DNA of 59,402 bases from DASZTU01 sp035493835 (GTDB taxonomy: Bacteria > Pseudomonadota > Alphaproteobacteria > Rhizobiales > Devosiaceae). Under the pieces are notes generated by a model. It saw only the letters and a list, made by a program, of their open reading frames with translations. It was not told the origin of the DNA and ran no database searches. The position numbers were made by a program, and so were the translations under genes. The DNA is taken from contig DATJHO010000092.1 in assembly GCA_035493835.1 (NCBI GenBank), positions 1 to 59,402 of the forward strand, written 5' to 3'. Numbering within the stretch: the stretch's first letter is position 1; the number at the start of each line of letters is the position of its first letter. Positions 8,150-17,317 of the stretch are shown piece after piece.

Positions 8150-8168
8150 ATGCCAGGAGCCGCGGCAA
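8140..8168 (-). promoter_or_regulatory. Predicted mbfA promoter
   Basis: On the minus strand TTGCCG (8163-8168) and TAGAAA (8140-8145) are spaced by 17 bases, and the -10 lies inside the ICE box. Promoter placement is inferred from the sequence alone. Confidence 0.5.
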
Positions 8169-8174
8169 CCACCC

Positions 8175-8786
8175 TCAAACGAGGATGCGCATGCGCTCTA
8201 TGCATTGATCGGCGAGCAGGTCGACACTGGTTTCCGCCGTGACCTCGACAAAGGGCAGACCAAGGCGCCGCAGCGCCTCAAGCATGACCCGCTCATAACC
8301 CTGGCTGCGAACAATGAACCGGTCGATCAAGCGTTTGCCGAGCGCATCGGCTTCGGCATACCGGCTCTCGCGGCGAATGCGCGTCTCGATCAGGTGCAGG
8401 CTGCCGGTGAGCCAGATGGCGGCGGCGTTGGGGAGGCGAAGCGCCGCGACGTTTTCGGGCCAGACGCCGGAGCCTTCGAGGACGAGACGCGCGGCTGCCG
8501 GATCCTCCGCATGCTCGCGCGCCCGCGCCTCTACCACCGGCCACATGTTGCGATAGTGCTCAAGCTGGCCGCCGACGAGCTGCTCGTCGTTGTGGGTGAG
8601 ATAGTGCTCCACGACGTGCGGCTTGACCGCATCAGGCGGACGCGCCCATGGCCGGCCGGGATAGCGACCGAGCTTGTCGGTCGAGACGCATTCCCAGCCG
8701 AGCCGGCCGGCAAGGTGCAGCGCTACGGTCGACTTGCCGATATTGGAAGTGCCGCCGACCAGGATGACGCGCAGATGATCGTCCAA
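8175..8786 (-). CDS. P-loop kinase-like ATPase
   Basis: A 203-residue single-domain P-loop protein. VILVGGTSNIGKST at residues 8-21 is the Walker A motif, RLVLEGSGVW a likely Walker B strand, and arginine-rich stretches (RIRRESR) may form the lid. The size and layout fit small-molecule or 2-phosphoglycerate-type kinases of the AAA_33 group; the substrate cannot be told. The start is TTG at 8786 because GGAGGAG sits eight bases upstream; an ATG at 8822 in the same frame has no ribosome binding site. The gene stop is only a few bases before the mbfA -35. Confidence 0.75.
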   Translation of the reverse strand: MDDHLRVILVGGTSNIGKSTVALHLAGRLGWECVSTDKLGRYPGRPWARPPDAVKPHVVEHYLTHNDEQLVGGQLEHYRNMWPVVEARAREHAEDPAAARLVLEGSGVWPENVAALRLPNAAAIWLTGSLHLIETRIRRESRYAEADALGKRLIDRFIVRSQGYERVMLEALRRLGLPFVEVTAETSVDLLADQCIERMRILV

Positions 8787-8849
8787 GGTGTGCTCTCCTC
8801 CCTCGCGCCAAAGTGAGGCCATCGGAGCATGAGGGCAAGCCTGCACAGG

Positions 8850-8962
8850 TGGCTGCCCCTCACCCTGCCCCTCTCCCCCGAAGGATTCGCGAGGGTGTGG
8901 GGCGAAGAAAACCCTCGCCCCTCTGGGGAGAGGGTGGCGGGCAGGCCGGTGAGGGTAGCCAA
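8850..8962. repeat. Intergenic repeat family A (copy 2)
   Basis: Two oppositely oriented GCCCCTCACC/GGTGAGGG ends enclose CTCTCCCC and CCCTCGCCCCTCTGGGGAGAGGG; the whole unit can fold back on itself. Lies between oppF and the P-loop kinase gene. Confidence 0.75.
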
Positions 8963-8981
8963 GCATGAGGGCACAGGGTGA

Positions 8982-9011
8982 CCTCGTCCTTCGACAAGCT
9001 CAGGATGAGGC
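8982..9011. repeat. Intergenic repeat family C (copy 1)
   Basis: CCTCGTCCTTCGACAAGCTCAGGATGAGG, a partly palindromic motif dispersed in many alphaproteobacterial genomes; other copies here at about 28816, 45588 and 57434. Confidence 0.8.
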
Positions 9012-9034
9012 CACATGAGTGGGGCCGCCGGCCC

Positions 9035-10023
9035 CTATGCCAACGCCGCCTCGATTTCGCGCCAGCGATGGCAGGCGACAAGCCGGCCGTCGGGGAGGGT
9101 TTCGACCTCGGGGCGCTGTTTTGCGCAGACCTCCTGGGCGAAGCGGCACCGGGTCCTGAAGGTGCAGCCCGAGGGCGGATTGATGGGTGAGGGAATTTCG
9201 CCCTGGAGGCTGTCGATCGAGCGGGCACGGGCCCGTTTCGGATCGGGAATGGGCGCGGCGGTCAGCAACGCCCGGGTATAGGGATGCTTTGGGCGGTTAT
9301 AGATCTGATCGCCATCGGCAAGCTCGACCATGCGGCCCAGATAGAGCACCAGGATGCGGTCAGAGACGTGGCGGACGACCGAGAGGTTGTGGCTGATGAA
9401 GATCAGCGTCAGCCCGAAGGACTGCTTGAGCTCGGCCAGGAGATTGAGGATCTGGGCCTGAATCGAGACATCCAGCGCCGAAACCGGTTCGTCGCAAACG
9501 ATCAGTTTGGGCTCCGTGATCAGGGCCCGGGCAATGCCGATGCGCTGGGCCTGGCCGCCCGAGAATTCGTGCGGGTAGCGGTTGATCATTTCGGGAAGCA
9601 GCCCCACCGCCTCCATCATCCGCAGCACGCGCGCGCGCCGCTCCTTGCCGCCGACTTCCGGCATCAGCGTGCGGAGCGGATCGGCGATGATCTCGCCCAC
9701 CGTCATGCGCGGATTGAGGGACGCCAGCGGATCCTGGAAGATGATCTGCAGTTCCCGGCGTTTTAGCCGCATCTCCTCGCCGCCGAGCTGGGTAAGGTCC
9801 TGTCCTAGCCACAGCACCCGGCCCTGGTCGGGGCTCAGCAGTTGCAGGATGCAGCGGCCTAGGGTCGACTTGCCGCAGCCGCTCTCGCCGACGATGCCCA
9901 GCGTCTCCCCGGCCTCGACCGAAAAGCTGATATCCTGCAGCGCCTTGAGTTCGATGGAACGCTGGAACAGGCCGAGGGTGATGTCAAAACTCTTGCCGAG
10001 GCCCTCGACGCGCAACAATTCGG

Positions 10024-10027
<4 letters not shown>
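9035..10027 (-). CDS. oppF: Oligopeptide ABC transporter ATP-binding protein OppF
   Basis: A 330-residue ABC ATPase: Walker A GESGCGKST, Q-loop IIFQDPLASLNPRM, signature FSGGQAQRIGIARAL, Walker B LIVCDEPVSALD and switch histidine FISHNLSVV. The C-terminal 70 residues form the oligopeptide-specific OppDF tail with conserved cysteines (SGCTFRTRCRFAQEVC). It pairs with OppD to drive peptide import through OppBC. It is the last gene of oppABCDF, starting by an ATGA overlap with oppD. OppF versus DppF cannot be settled from sequence, so peptide specificity is open. Confidence 0.92.
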
Positions 10028-11004
<977 letters not shown>

Positions 11005-11925
11005 TCAGCGGTCCTTGGGATCGAGCGCATCGCGCAGGCCATCGCCGACATAGCTCAGGCACAACAGCATGGTGATGAGGATGGCGGCCGGATAGACCAG
11101 CAGCCAGGGCATGACCTCGGCTACGGGCGCGCCGTCCGAGATCAGGGTGCCGAGCGAGGTCAGCGGCTCCTGCACGCCGAGGCCGAGATAGCTCAAGAAG
11201 CTCTCGGTGATGATAATCTCAGGCACCGTAAGGGTGGCGTAGATCACCACCGGCCCGGTAAGGTTGGGAACGATGTGGCGCATGATGATGGTCCACGGCT
11301 TCGCCCCGCCCGCCCGCGCAGCTTCGATGAACTCGCGTTCCTTGAGGCTCAGCGTCTGCCCCCGCACGATGCGCGCCATGGTCAGCCATTCGATGGCGCC
11401 GATGCCGACAAACAGCAGCACGAAATTGCGCCCGAACACCACCATCAGGATGATGACGAAGAGGATGTAAGGCAGCGCGTACATGATATCGACGAAGCGC
11501 ATCATCAGCGCATCGATCCGGCCGCCGAAATAGCCGGAAACCGCGCCATAGATCACCCCGATCACGACCGAAACCAGGGTCGCGACAATGGCGACCAATA
11601 GCGACACCTGCGTGCCCTGAAGCGTGCGCGCCAACAGGTCGCGCCCGTTCTGGTCGGTGCCGAAATAATGCTGCTTGGCGACATCGGGCGGCTTGTGCAT
11701 GGCGCCCCAATCGACCTGGTCGTAGCTCCAGTGCACGAAGTACCGCCCCACCAACGCCATGACGACGATGGCGCCGAGCAGGATCAGCGACACCAGCGCC
11801 GCCTTGTTGGCGAAAAGCCGCCGCAGCGCGTCCTGCGTCAGGGAGCGGCCCTTAGGGGCGGCGAGCCCCTCGAGCCGGGTTGCGTATTCGGTGAGAACGG
11901 CGTCCTTGCCTGTGATCCCGGCCAT
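11005..11925 (-). CDS. oppC: Oligopeptide ABC transporter permease OppC
   Basis: A 306-residue inner-membrane permease with an N-terminal OppC_N segment (TQDALRRLFANKAALVSLILLGAI) and a C-terminal binding-protein-dependent transport domain with five further helices. The EAA coupling loop reads EREFIEAARAGGAKPW with GTMWRH-type continuation, where OppD/OppF dock. The start at 11925 shares one base with the oppB stop (TGATG); the longer open frame to 12474 is only the shadow of oppB. Confidence 0.92.
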   Translation of the reverse strand: MAGITGKDAVLTEYATRLEGLAAPKGRSLTQDALRRLFANKAALVSLILLGAIVVMALVGRYFVHWSYDQVDWGAMHKPPDVAKQHYFGTDQNGRDLLARTLQGTQVSLLVAIVATLVSVVIGVIYGAVSGYFGGRIDALMMRFVDIMYALPYILFVIILMVVFGRNFVLLFVGIGAIEWLTMARIVRGQTLSLKEREFIEAARAGGAKPWTIIMRHIVPNLTGPVVIYATLTVPEIIITESFLSYLGLGVQEPLTSLGTLISDGAPVAEVMPWLLVYPAAILITMLLCLSYVGDGLRDALDPKDR

Positions 11926-12848
11926 CAGCGGTACCTCACGCGCGGATCGAGCCAAGCGTAAAGAAGATCCACGGCCAGGTTGAGGATCAGGATGATGAAC
12001 ATGTAGAGGATGGTTGTTCCCAGGACGAGCCCGTAATCGCGGTCGAGCGCCGCGGTGATGAAGTATTTGCCGATGCCGGGAAGCCCGAAGATCTGCTCGA
12101 CCACCAGCGAACCGGTGAGCAGATAGCTGAGCCCCGGCCCGAGATAGGAGACGACCGGGATCAGCGCCGGTTTCAGCGCATGCCGGACCAGCACCAGTTG
12201 CGCACCAATGCCCTTGGATCTGGCGGTGCGGACATAATTGGTGCCCAGAACCTCGATCATGGCGCCGCGCATAAGCCGCGAAATACGCGCGGCATGCGGC
12301 CAGGCCAGCACGACCACCGGCATGATGAGATGGGAGATCGAACCGGTCTCCCAACCGCCCGCCGGCAGCCATTTGAGGTAGACGCCGAAGAACAGCTGCA
12401 GCAGCGCGCCCATGAGGAAGTTCGGCACGATGACGCCGAGCATGACAGCGAGCACCAGCACGTAATCGGGCCATTTGTTCTGGTAGAGCGCCGCCAGCAC
12501 GCCGGCGACGATGCCGACAGCGGTCGCCAGCAGGAAAGCGATCGAACCCAGCGTCAGCGTGAACGGCAGGCCGATCAGCATCAGCTGAGTGACCGTGTGG
12601 TCGTAGAACGCCATGGACGGACCGAAGTCCCCATGGATCAGCCCGTCCAGATAGATGAGGTATTGGGTGAGGATGGGCTGGTCGAGGTGGTAGTGAGCGC
12701 GGACGTTGACCATCACCTCGGGCGGCAGCGCCCGTTCACCGTCGAACGGACCACCCGGCGCGAGGCGCATGATGAAGAACGACACCGTAACGGCGATAAA
12801 CACCACTGGCAGCGCCGACAGGATGCGCCTTAGGGTATAAGCGAGCAT
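11925..12848 (-). CDS. oppB: Oligopeptide ABC transporter permease OppB
   Basis: A 307-residue permease with the family opening MLAYTLRRILSALPVVFIAV, six membrane helices and the coupling loop LGTNYVRTARSKGIGA. The segment RLAPGGPFDGERALPPEV is characteristic of OppB. Together with OppC it forms the membrane channel for oligopeptides. It follows oppA after 97 bases containing a strong hairpin and is coupled by one-base overlap to oppC. Confidence 0.93.
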   Translation of the reverse strand: MLAYTLRRILSALPVVFIAVTVSFFIMRLAPGGPFDGERALPPEVMVNVRAHYHLDQPILTQYLIYLDGLIHGDFGPSMAFYDHTVTQLMLIGLPFTLTLGSIAFLLATAVGIVAGVLAALYQNKWPDYVLVLAVMLGVIVPNFLMGALLQLFFGVYLKWLPAGGWETGSISHLIMPVVVLAWPHAARISRLMRGAMIEVLGTNYVRTARSKGIGAQLVLVRHALKPALIPVVSYLGPGLSYLLTGSLVVEQIFGLPGIGKYFITAALDRDYGLVLGTTILYMFIILILNLAVDLLYAWLDPRVRYR

Positions 12849-12908
12849 GGATATGGTTTCCGATTGACCGATCTCTCGTCCACCGCCGTGGCGACGGGAC
12901 CGAAGGCG

Positions 12909-12939
12909 GCGGGCCGCAATCCCGAGGGCTGCGGCCCGC
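12909..12939 (-). promoter_or_regulatory. Intercistronic hairpin between oppA and oppB
   Basis: Perfect 9-base inverted repeat GCGGGCCGC / GCGGCCCGC with a 13-base loop, seven bases after the oppA stop and without a T tract. Such hairpins after binding-protein genes usually stabilise the upstream mRNA and lower downstream expression, giving excess binding protein over membrane components. Confidence 0.65.
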
Positions 12940-12945
12940 TTACGG

Positions 12946-14544
12946 TCACGGGGTCATCGACAGATAGCGCGTCCGGTGGATGTCCTGCGCGTTATCAACG
13001 AAGCCATGCACCTTCGGCGAGACGACGTTCTTGGAGACGTAGAAGTAGATCGGCAGCGTCGCGAAATCGTCCATCGCGATAGCTTCGGCCTTGTGCATGA
13101 TGACGGAACGGGCCTTGAGGTCGAGCGTGTTGCGCTCTTCCTTCACCAGCGCGTCATATTGCGGGTTGGAGTAGCGGCCATAATTGTTGCCGTTACCCGT
13201 CTCGAGCAGCTGCAGCATGTTGTCGGGATCGTTGTAGTCCAGCAGCCAGCCGGCGCGGCCGACCTGGAAATCGGCCTGCTCCAGCGCATCGTAGTGGACG
13301 CGGGTTTCGGAGTTGAACAGTTCCACCTCCACATGGATCGGCTTCCACATCGCCGCAATCGCCACCGCGATGCGCTTGTGGTTGTCGTTGGTGTTGTATT
13401 TCAGCTGGAGTTTCAGCGGATTGGCGTCGGAATAGCCAGCGTCTTCCATCAGTTTCTTGGCCTTGGCGACCCGATCATCATAGCTGAGCTCTTCCCAGCT
13501 CGGATGATAGGGCGTGCCATCGAAATTGGCGATGCCCGGCGGCAGCCAACCATAGGCCGGCAGCTCGCCGGTGCCCAGCACGTCCGGGCCGATCACTTCG
13601 CGATTGACTGCCAGCGACAGCGCCTCGCGGATGTTCTTGTTGTTCAGCGGCGGCTTGGTCTGGTTCATGACGTAATAATAGACGCCGAGGAACGGCTTTA
13701 CGTGCGACTGCCCGGGAAGGTTCGACTGGATCCACTGGTACTGGTCGGTGGGCAGGTCCGTCATGATGTCGAACTCGCCGGCCCGATAGCGGTTCAGCGA
13801 AGCGGTCTGATCCTCGAGCACGTAATAGTAGACGTCGTCGATCTTGACGTCCTTGGCGTCGTAATAGTCCGGGTTCTTGACCGAGTGGATATAGGAACCC
13901 GGCACCCATTCGGTGGGCTTGTAGGCGCCATTGGCGACGATGTTGTTGAGCTTGACCCAGTCATTGCCGACCTTGTCGACCACGTGCTTGGGCACGGGAT
14001 AGGAGGTATAATGGGTCAACAGCTGCAGGAAATAGGGCGCGGGCGAGGCTAGCGTGTACTGGACGGTCTTATCGTCGAGCGCCTTGATGCCAACCTGCGA
14101 GAAATCGGCGATCTTCTTGGTGTTGTAGGCCTCGGCGTTCTTCAGCACATATTGCATGTAGGCATAGCTATTGCCGGCCGCCGGATCGAGCTCGCGCTTC
14201 ATGCCTTCAATGAAATCGGCCGAAGTGACCGGCACGCCGTCGCTCCACCTGGCGTCGGGACGGATCTTGAAGGTATAGACCAGCCCATCGGGCGAAACCG
14301 TGTAGGACGCAGCCTGGCCGAGCGTCGCCACGGAATTGGGATCCTCGGTCATCATCCCTTCGAGGTAATCGCCGACGACGCGGTTTTCCCAATCGCCATC
14401 CACCTTGGATGGATCCAGCGAGCCCACCTCGCCGCCATTGGAAATCCTCAGCGTCACCGCCTGGGCGCTCGCGACCAGCGGCAGGCTGATCGCCGCTGCG
14501 ACCGCTATCGCTTTCAAAAGGCTCCTAAATTTTACGACCGGCAT
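12946..14544 (-). CDS. oppA: Oligopeptide ABC transporter substrate-binding protein OppA
   Basis: A 532-residue periplasmic solute-binding protein of family 5. Residues 1-28 are a signal peptide with a basic start and a hydrophobic core ending in ASAQA-V. Family blocks seen are GSLDPSKVDGDWENRVVGDYLEGM, DARWSDGVPVTSADFIEGMKR and REALSLAVNREVIGPDVLG. It captures peptides for OppBCDF. The ATG at 14544 is preferred over one five codons upstream because GAGGGGAC precedes it. First gene of the operon. Confidence 0.92.
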   Translation of the reverse strand: MPVVKFRSLLKAIAVAAAISLPLVASAQAVTLRISNGGEVGSLDPSKVDGDWENRVVGDYLEGMMTEDPNSVATLGQAASYTVSPDGLVYTFKIRPDARWSDGVPVTSADFIEGMKRELDPAAGNSYAYMQYVLKNAEAYNTKKIADFSQVGIKALDDKTVQYTLASPAPYFLQLLTHYTSYPVPKHVVDKVGNDWVKLNNIVANGAYKPTEWVPGSYIHSVKNPDYYDAKDVKIDDVYYYVLEDQTASLNRYRAGEFDIMTDLPTDQYQWIQSNLPGQSHVKPFLGVYYYVMNQTKPPLNNKNIREALSLAVNREVIGPDVLGTGELPAYGWLPPGIANFDGTPYHPSWEELSYDDRVAKAKKLMEDAGYSDANPLKLQLKYNTNDNHKRIAVAIAAMWKPIHVEVELFNSETRVHYDALEQADFQVGRAGWLLDYNDPDNMLQLLETGNGNNYGRYSNPQYDALVKEERNTLDLKARSVIMHKAEAIAMDDFATLPIYFYVSKNVVSPKVHGFVDNAQDIHRTRYLSMTP

Positions 14545-14623
14545 TGCTTGTCCCCTCATTCAGTCACAGTTTTACCTATGCCCAGACATTGAGCACCCCA
14601 TTGAACTGCTTATTTGCGAGGCA

Positions 14624-14652
14624 GGCTAGACTACCAGTTGGAACTTTGACAA
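14624..14652 (-). promoter_or_regulatory. Possible oppA promoter
   Basis: TTGTCA (14647-14652) and CTAGCC (14624-14629) on the minus strand with a 17-base spacer, 80 bases before the oppA start. The -10 is poor, so this is tentative. Confidence 0.3.
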
Positions 14653-14785
14653 GCGAAAGCTACACCCCACGCCCTGTTTGACAGTGGGGTTGTGCAAAAG
14701 GTGGACGGCTACCAGTCTCGCCGGACAACCTTGTTGACTCAGTGGCCTCCCAATCGGGGCTGCCCCAACAACTCGGACAGGCTCA

Positions 14786-15586
14786 CTAGGCGGCGGTGCG
14801 CCAGAACTCCACCAGGGTCTGCCGCACTTCTTCCGGCGCATCGAGATTGGCGCAGTGCGCGGCGGCTTTGAGGTCAACGCGCTTGAAATTATCGCGGCCT
14901 TCCATCGCCTTGAGCGTGCGGCCGAGCGCGGCATTGACCGCCCGGTCGCGGCCGCCGCGGATCATCAGGATGGGCCCCTCATAGTGGAGAGCGCTATCGA
15001 TCAGGTCGTAACGGCGGACGTTCTGGGCGACCGCCTGGCCGGCATGGGGATCGAAGGCTTTTAGCATCTCGGCGACCAGCGCCCGGCCGCAGATGCTGTC
15101 GGTGGTGACCTGCGCGGTCACGCCCGAAACGATGCCGCGGCCGAACAGCCGATAGATCAGCGGAAAGATCTTCGGCACGAAGGGCGGCAGTGTCAGCCGA
15201 TAGCTGGTGCCGAAGGTGGCAAGCGAGCGGAAGCGGGCCGCCTCCCCCTCAACCATCCCGAGGGCGACGATGCCGCCGAGCGAATTGCCGACCCAGTCGA
15301 CTGTTTCAACCTCGGCATGATCGAGCACCGCCACCATATCGCGCGCCAGCCTCGGGATGGTGAAGGCCTCAGGGTCGTGGTCGGCCGGCGCGCCCGAGCG
15401 GCCATGGCCGCGCAGGTCCGGCACCAGCACGCGATAACCGAGACCGGAGAAATAAGCGGCGTCGGATTCGAACTGACGGCCGCTGGCGCAAAGACCGTGG
15501 CAGAGCACCACCGGTTGGCCATGCCGGGGCCCGAAATCGCCATAGGCGATCGAAATCCCGTCATCGGTCAGTACGTTTCGTAGCAT
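14786..15586 (-). CDS. Alpha/beta hydrolase
   Basis: A 266-residue alpha/beta-hydrolase fold protein. The oxyanion-hole motif is LCHGLCASG, the nucleophile elbow GNSLGG (Ser), the acid is likely Asp in IRGGRDRAVNAAL and the base His in AAAHCANLDAPEEV near the C-terminus, so the triad is complete. VPDLRGHGRSGAP is typical of the esterase/3-oxoadipate enol-lactonase-like branch, but no beta-ketoadipate genes are nearby and the substrate is unknown. Single gene, separated by more than 200 bases on both sides. Confidence 0.85.
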   Translation of the reverse strand: MLRNVLTDDGISIAYGDFGPRHGQPVVLCHGLCASGRQFESDAAYFSGLGYRVLVPDLRGHGRSGAPADHDPEAFTIPRLARDMVAVLDHAEVETVDWVGNSLGGIVALGMVEGEAARFRSLATFGTSYRLTLPPFVPKIFPLIYRLFGRGIVSGVTAQVTTDSICGRALVAEMLKAFDPHAGQAVAQNVRRYDLIDSALHYEGPILMIRGGRDRAVNAALGRTLKAMEGRDNFKRVDLKAAAHCANLDAPEEVRQTLVEFWRTAA

Positions 15587-15752
15587 TGGCCCAATTCCTG
15601 CAATCGAGCCGTTTATTTAGCAACGAACAAACAGTCACGCCAATGTCATAGTTCGAACAGGGCGGCTAATCCCTGCCTGTGGCGTTCATTTTCGCGTCAT
15701 TGGCCGGTGCGGAGGCTGTTGAATTGGGAGGGCGAAGCCCGGGGGTCAGGCG

Positions 15753-15887
15753 CGTGGTTACCCCTCACCAGCCTGCCGCCCCCCTCTCCCGAGAGGGGCG
15801 AGGGTTGTCTCAGTTGCACCCGCGCGGTTCCATCTTCCCCTCGCCCCCTTGGGGGGAGGGGCAGAGTGAGGGGTAGCCACGCATGAG
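15753..15887. repeat. Intergenic repeat family A (copy 3)
   Basis: Starts GTGGTTACCCCTCACCAGCC and ends GAGGGGTAGCCACGC, so the ends are themselves inverted. It fills most of the 318-base gap between the glycosyltransferase and hydrolase genes; nothing else is seen in that gap. Confidence 0.8.
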
Positions 15888-15904
15888 GGGCCAAGGAGCA
15901 AAAA

Positions 15905-17086
15905 CTATTCCTCACTCCGAAAAGCCGGGCTGGCGATGATCGCCGCAAAATGCTCGTCGAGTTCGAGGTCGGCCGGGGCCAAATGCGATGCGTCCGTGCG
16001 GTTCTCTTTCCAGTTGGTGTTGATGCCGCGAAAGTGCCAGTGGAACATGCCCTCGGGCTGGGTCTTGCGGAACCAGGGCCGGCCCTGGATCCAGTGCATG
16101 TAAGGATGGACGCCGAGCCCCGAGATCCAGGCGCGGGTGGGATCGAGCGCCCATTTGCGCGGCCGCGACAGCCGGGTCAGCGGGTCGCGTCGCCGGGTGA
16201 GATAGTCCCGATGGGTCGGAACCTTGCCGTTCGGCGGGCTGGCCAACACCGCCTCCATGAACTGGCCGCGCATGACGACGAGGCCGTGTGGCGAGTTGTG
16301 GGCGAGGTCGAACACCGTAGTATCGGGCGGGCTCGCGGCCAGCTCGTCCACGTCGCAATTGAGCAGCCCATAGGCGCGCGCGCCATAGCGGCGCAGCGCG
16401 ATGCTCATCGAAGCGATCTGCAGGAACAACCCGTAATAGGGGTTGGCGAGCACGGCGAAATCGGTAGCCCCGTAGCGATAGGGCAGCGACATCACCGCCG
16501 CATGCCGGATGCCGGCGACGGAATGGAGCGTCGCCTCGATCTCGGCCGGCGCATAGCGGCTGGAACCGTTGTCGAACAACAGCACCGTATCCGCCCGCTG
16601 CACCACGGCGTGGTAATGCGCCCACTCCCTGATCCAGGCGAGATCGTTGTCCTTGCTCATGGTGAAAAGCACGCGGGCGCCGGCCAGCGCCGCTGAGGAA
16701 TTGGGCTGCACCGCCAGTTCGAAGCGCTCGTCGGCGAGCAGCATTTCGACATGGGTGGTCTCGGGCGGAGCGCCGACGAGTTCGGTGAGCATCACCGAGG
16801 CCGAGACATGGTAACGGCGCGAAAGCGGCGCGCCCGAGGGCAGTGCCAGATAGCGGGCCTTGCGGATTTTTCGCCCGAGGTTGATCGGGGGCGGGCCCAC
16901 CAGGAGGATGCGCCGGCCGTCGGCGTGCCAGAACGCGTCATAGACGAGGGCGCGGGTCTCGAACTTGTCGACGACGAAATCTTTCTGGCGCGGCCGGCCC
17001 GGACCACGGGGCAAACGCATGAGCGCCGAGTCCTCGGGCAGGAATGCCGCCGAGTGCCCGGAGGGAAGCAGCCAGTCGTCGGTCAC
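15905..17086 (-). CDS. Glycosyltransferase family 2/92-like protein
   Basis: A 393-residue protein. The central region has VLFTMSKDNDLAWIREWAHYH, then LLFDNGSSRYAPAEIE, and a DxD-like metal/nucleotide-sugar motif LLNCDVDELAA; the C-terminal WHFRGINTNWKENR block occurs in this group of GT92/DUF23-like enzymes. The N-terminal 110 residues are not recognised. It probably transfers a sugar to a surface glycan or secreted polymer, but donor and acceptor are unknown and no polysaccharide locus surrounds it. Start at 17086 has no strong ribosome binding site; an ATG 22 codons downstream is possible. Confidence 0.75.
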   Translation of the reverse strand: MTDDWLLPSGHSAAFLPEDSALMRLPRGPGRPRQKDFVVDKFETRALVYDAFWHADGRRILLVGPPPINLGRKIRKARYLALPSGAPLSRRYHVSASVMLTELVGAPPETTHVEMLLADERFELAVQPNSSAALAGARVLFTMSKDNDLAWIREWAHYHAVVQRADTVLLFDNGSSRYAPAEIEATLHSVAGIRHAAVMSLPYRYGATDFAVLANPYYGLFLQIASMSIALRRYGARAYGLLNCDVDELAASPPDTTVFDLAHNSPHGLVVMRGQFMEAVLASPPNGKVPTHRDYLTRRRDPLTRLSRPRKWALDPTRAWISGLGVHPYMHWIQGRPWFRKTQPEGMFHWHFRGINTNWKENRTDASHLAPADLELDEHFAAIIASPAFRSEE

Positions 17087-17286
17087 GCAGTCCCCCCGCC
17101 TTCCCTTACACCCTCATTGCGGCGAGCCCTCGCTGCCGATTTTTTCCGGTGACACGAACCGCCCCGTTCCTGCCAGCCGACATCAGTGTTTATGCGAATG
17201 GCGAAATTGCCTCAGGACCTTCCAAATATCTATAGCGGAGTCTCCCTCGGATCGAAGGAGGCGATCCGCTTTCGCGGCGCCAGGGC

Positions 17287-17309
17287 CGGAAAGTGGGAGC
17301 CACTTTCCG
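17287..17309. repeat. Repeat family D fragment / hairpin after pheT
   Basis: Perfect palindrome CGGAAAGTGG-GAG-CCACTTTCCG just after the pheT stop. It is a diverged piece of the element found complete at 22210-22311. It could end pheT transcripts, but no T tract follows it. Confidence 0.7.
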
Positions 17310-17317
17310 CGAAGGCT

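Noticed and set aside
14664..14690. Hairpin ACCCCAC-N13-GTGGGGT upstream of oppA
   Set aside because: Weak 7-base stem with no T tract and lying upstream of the candidate promoter; no terminator or riboswitch fold recognised.
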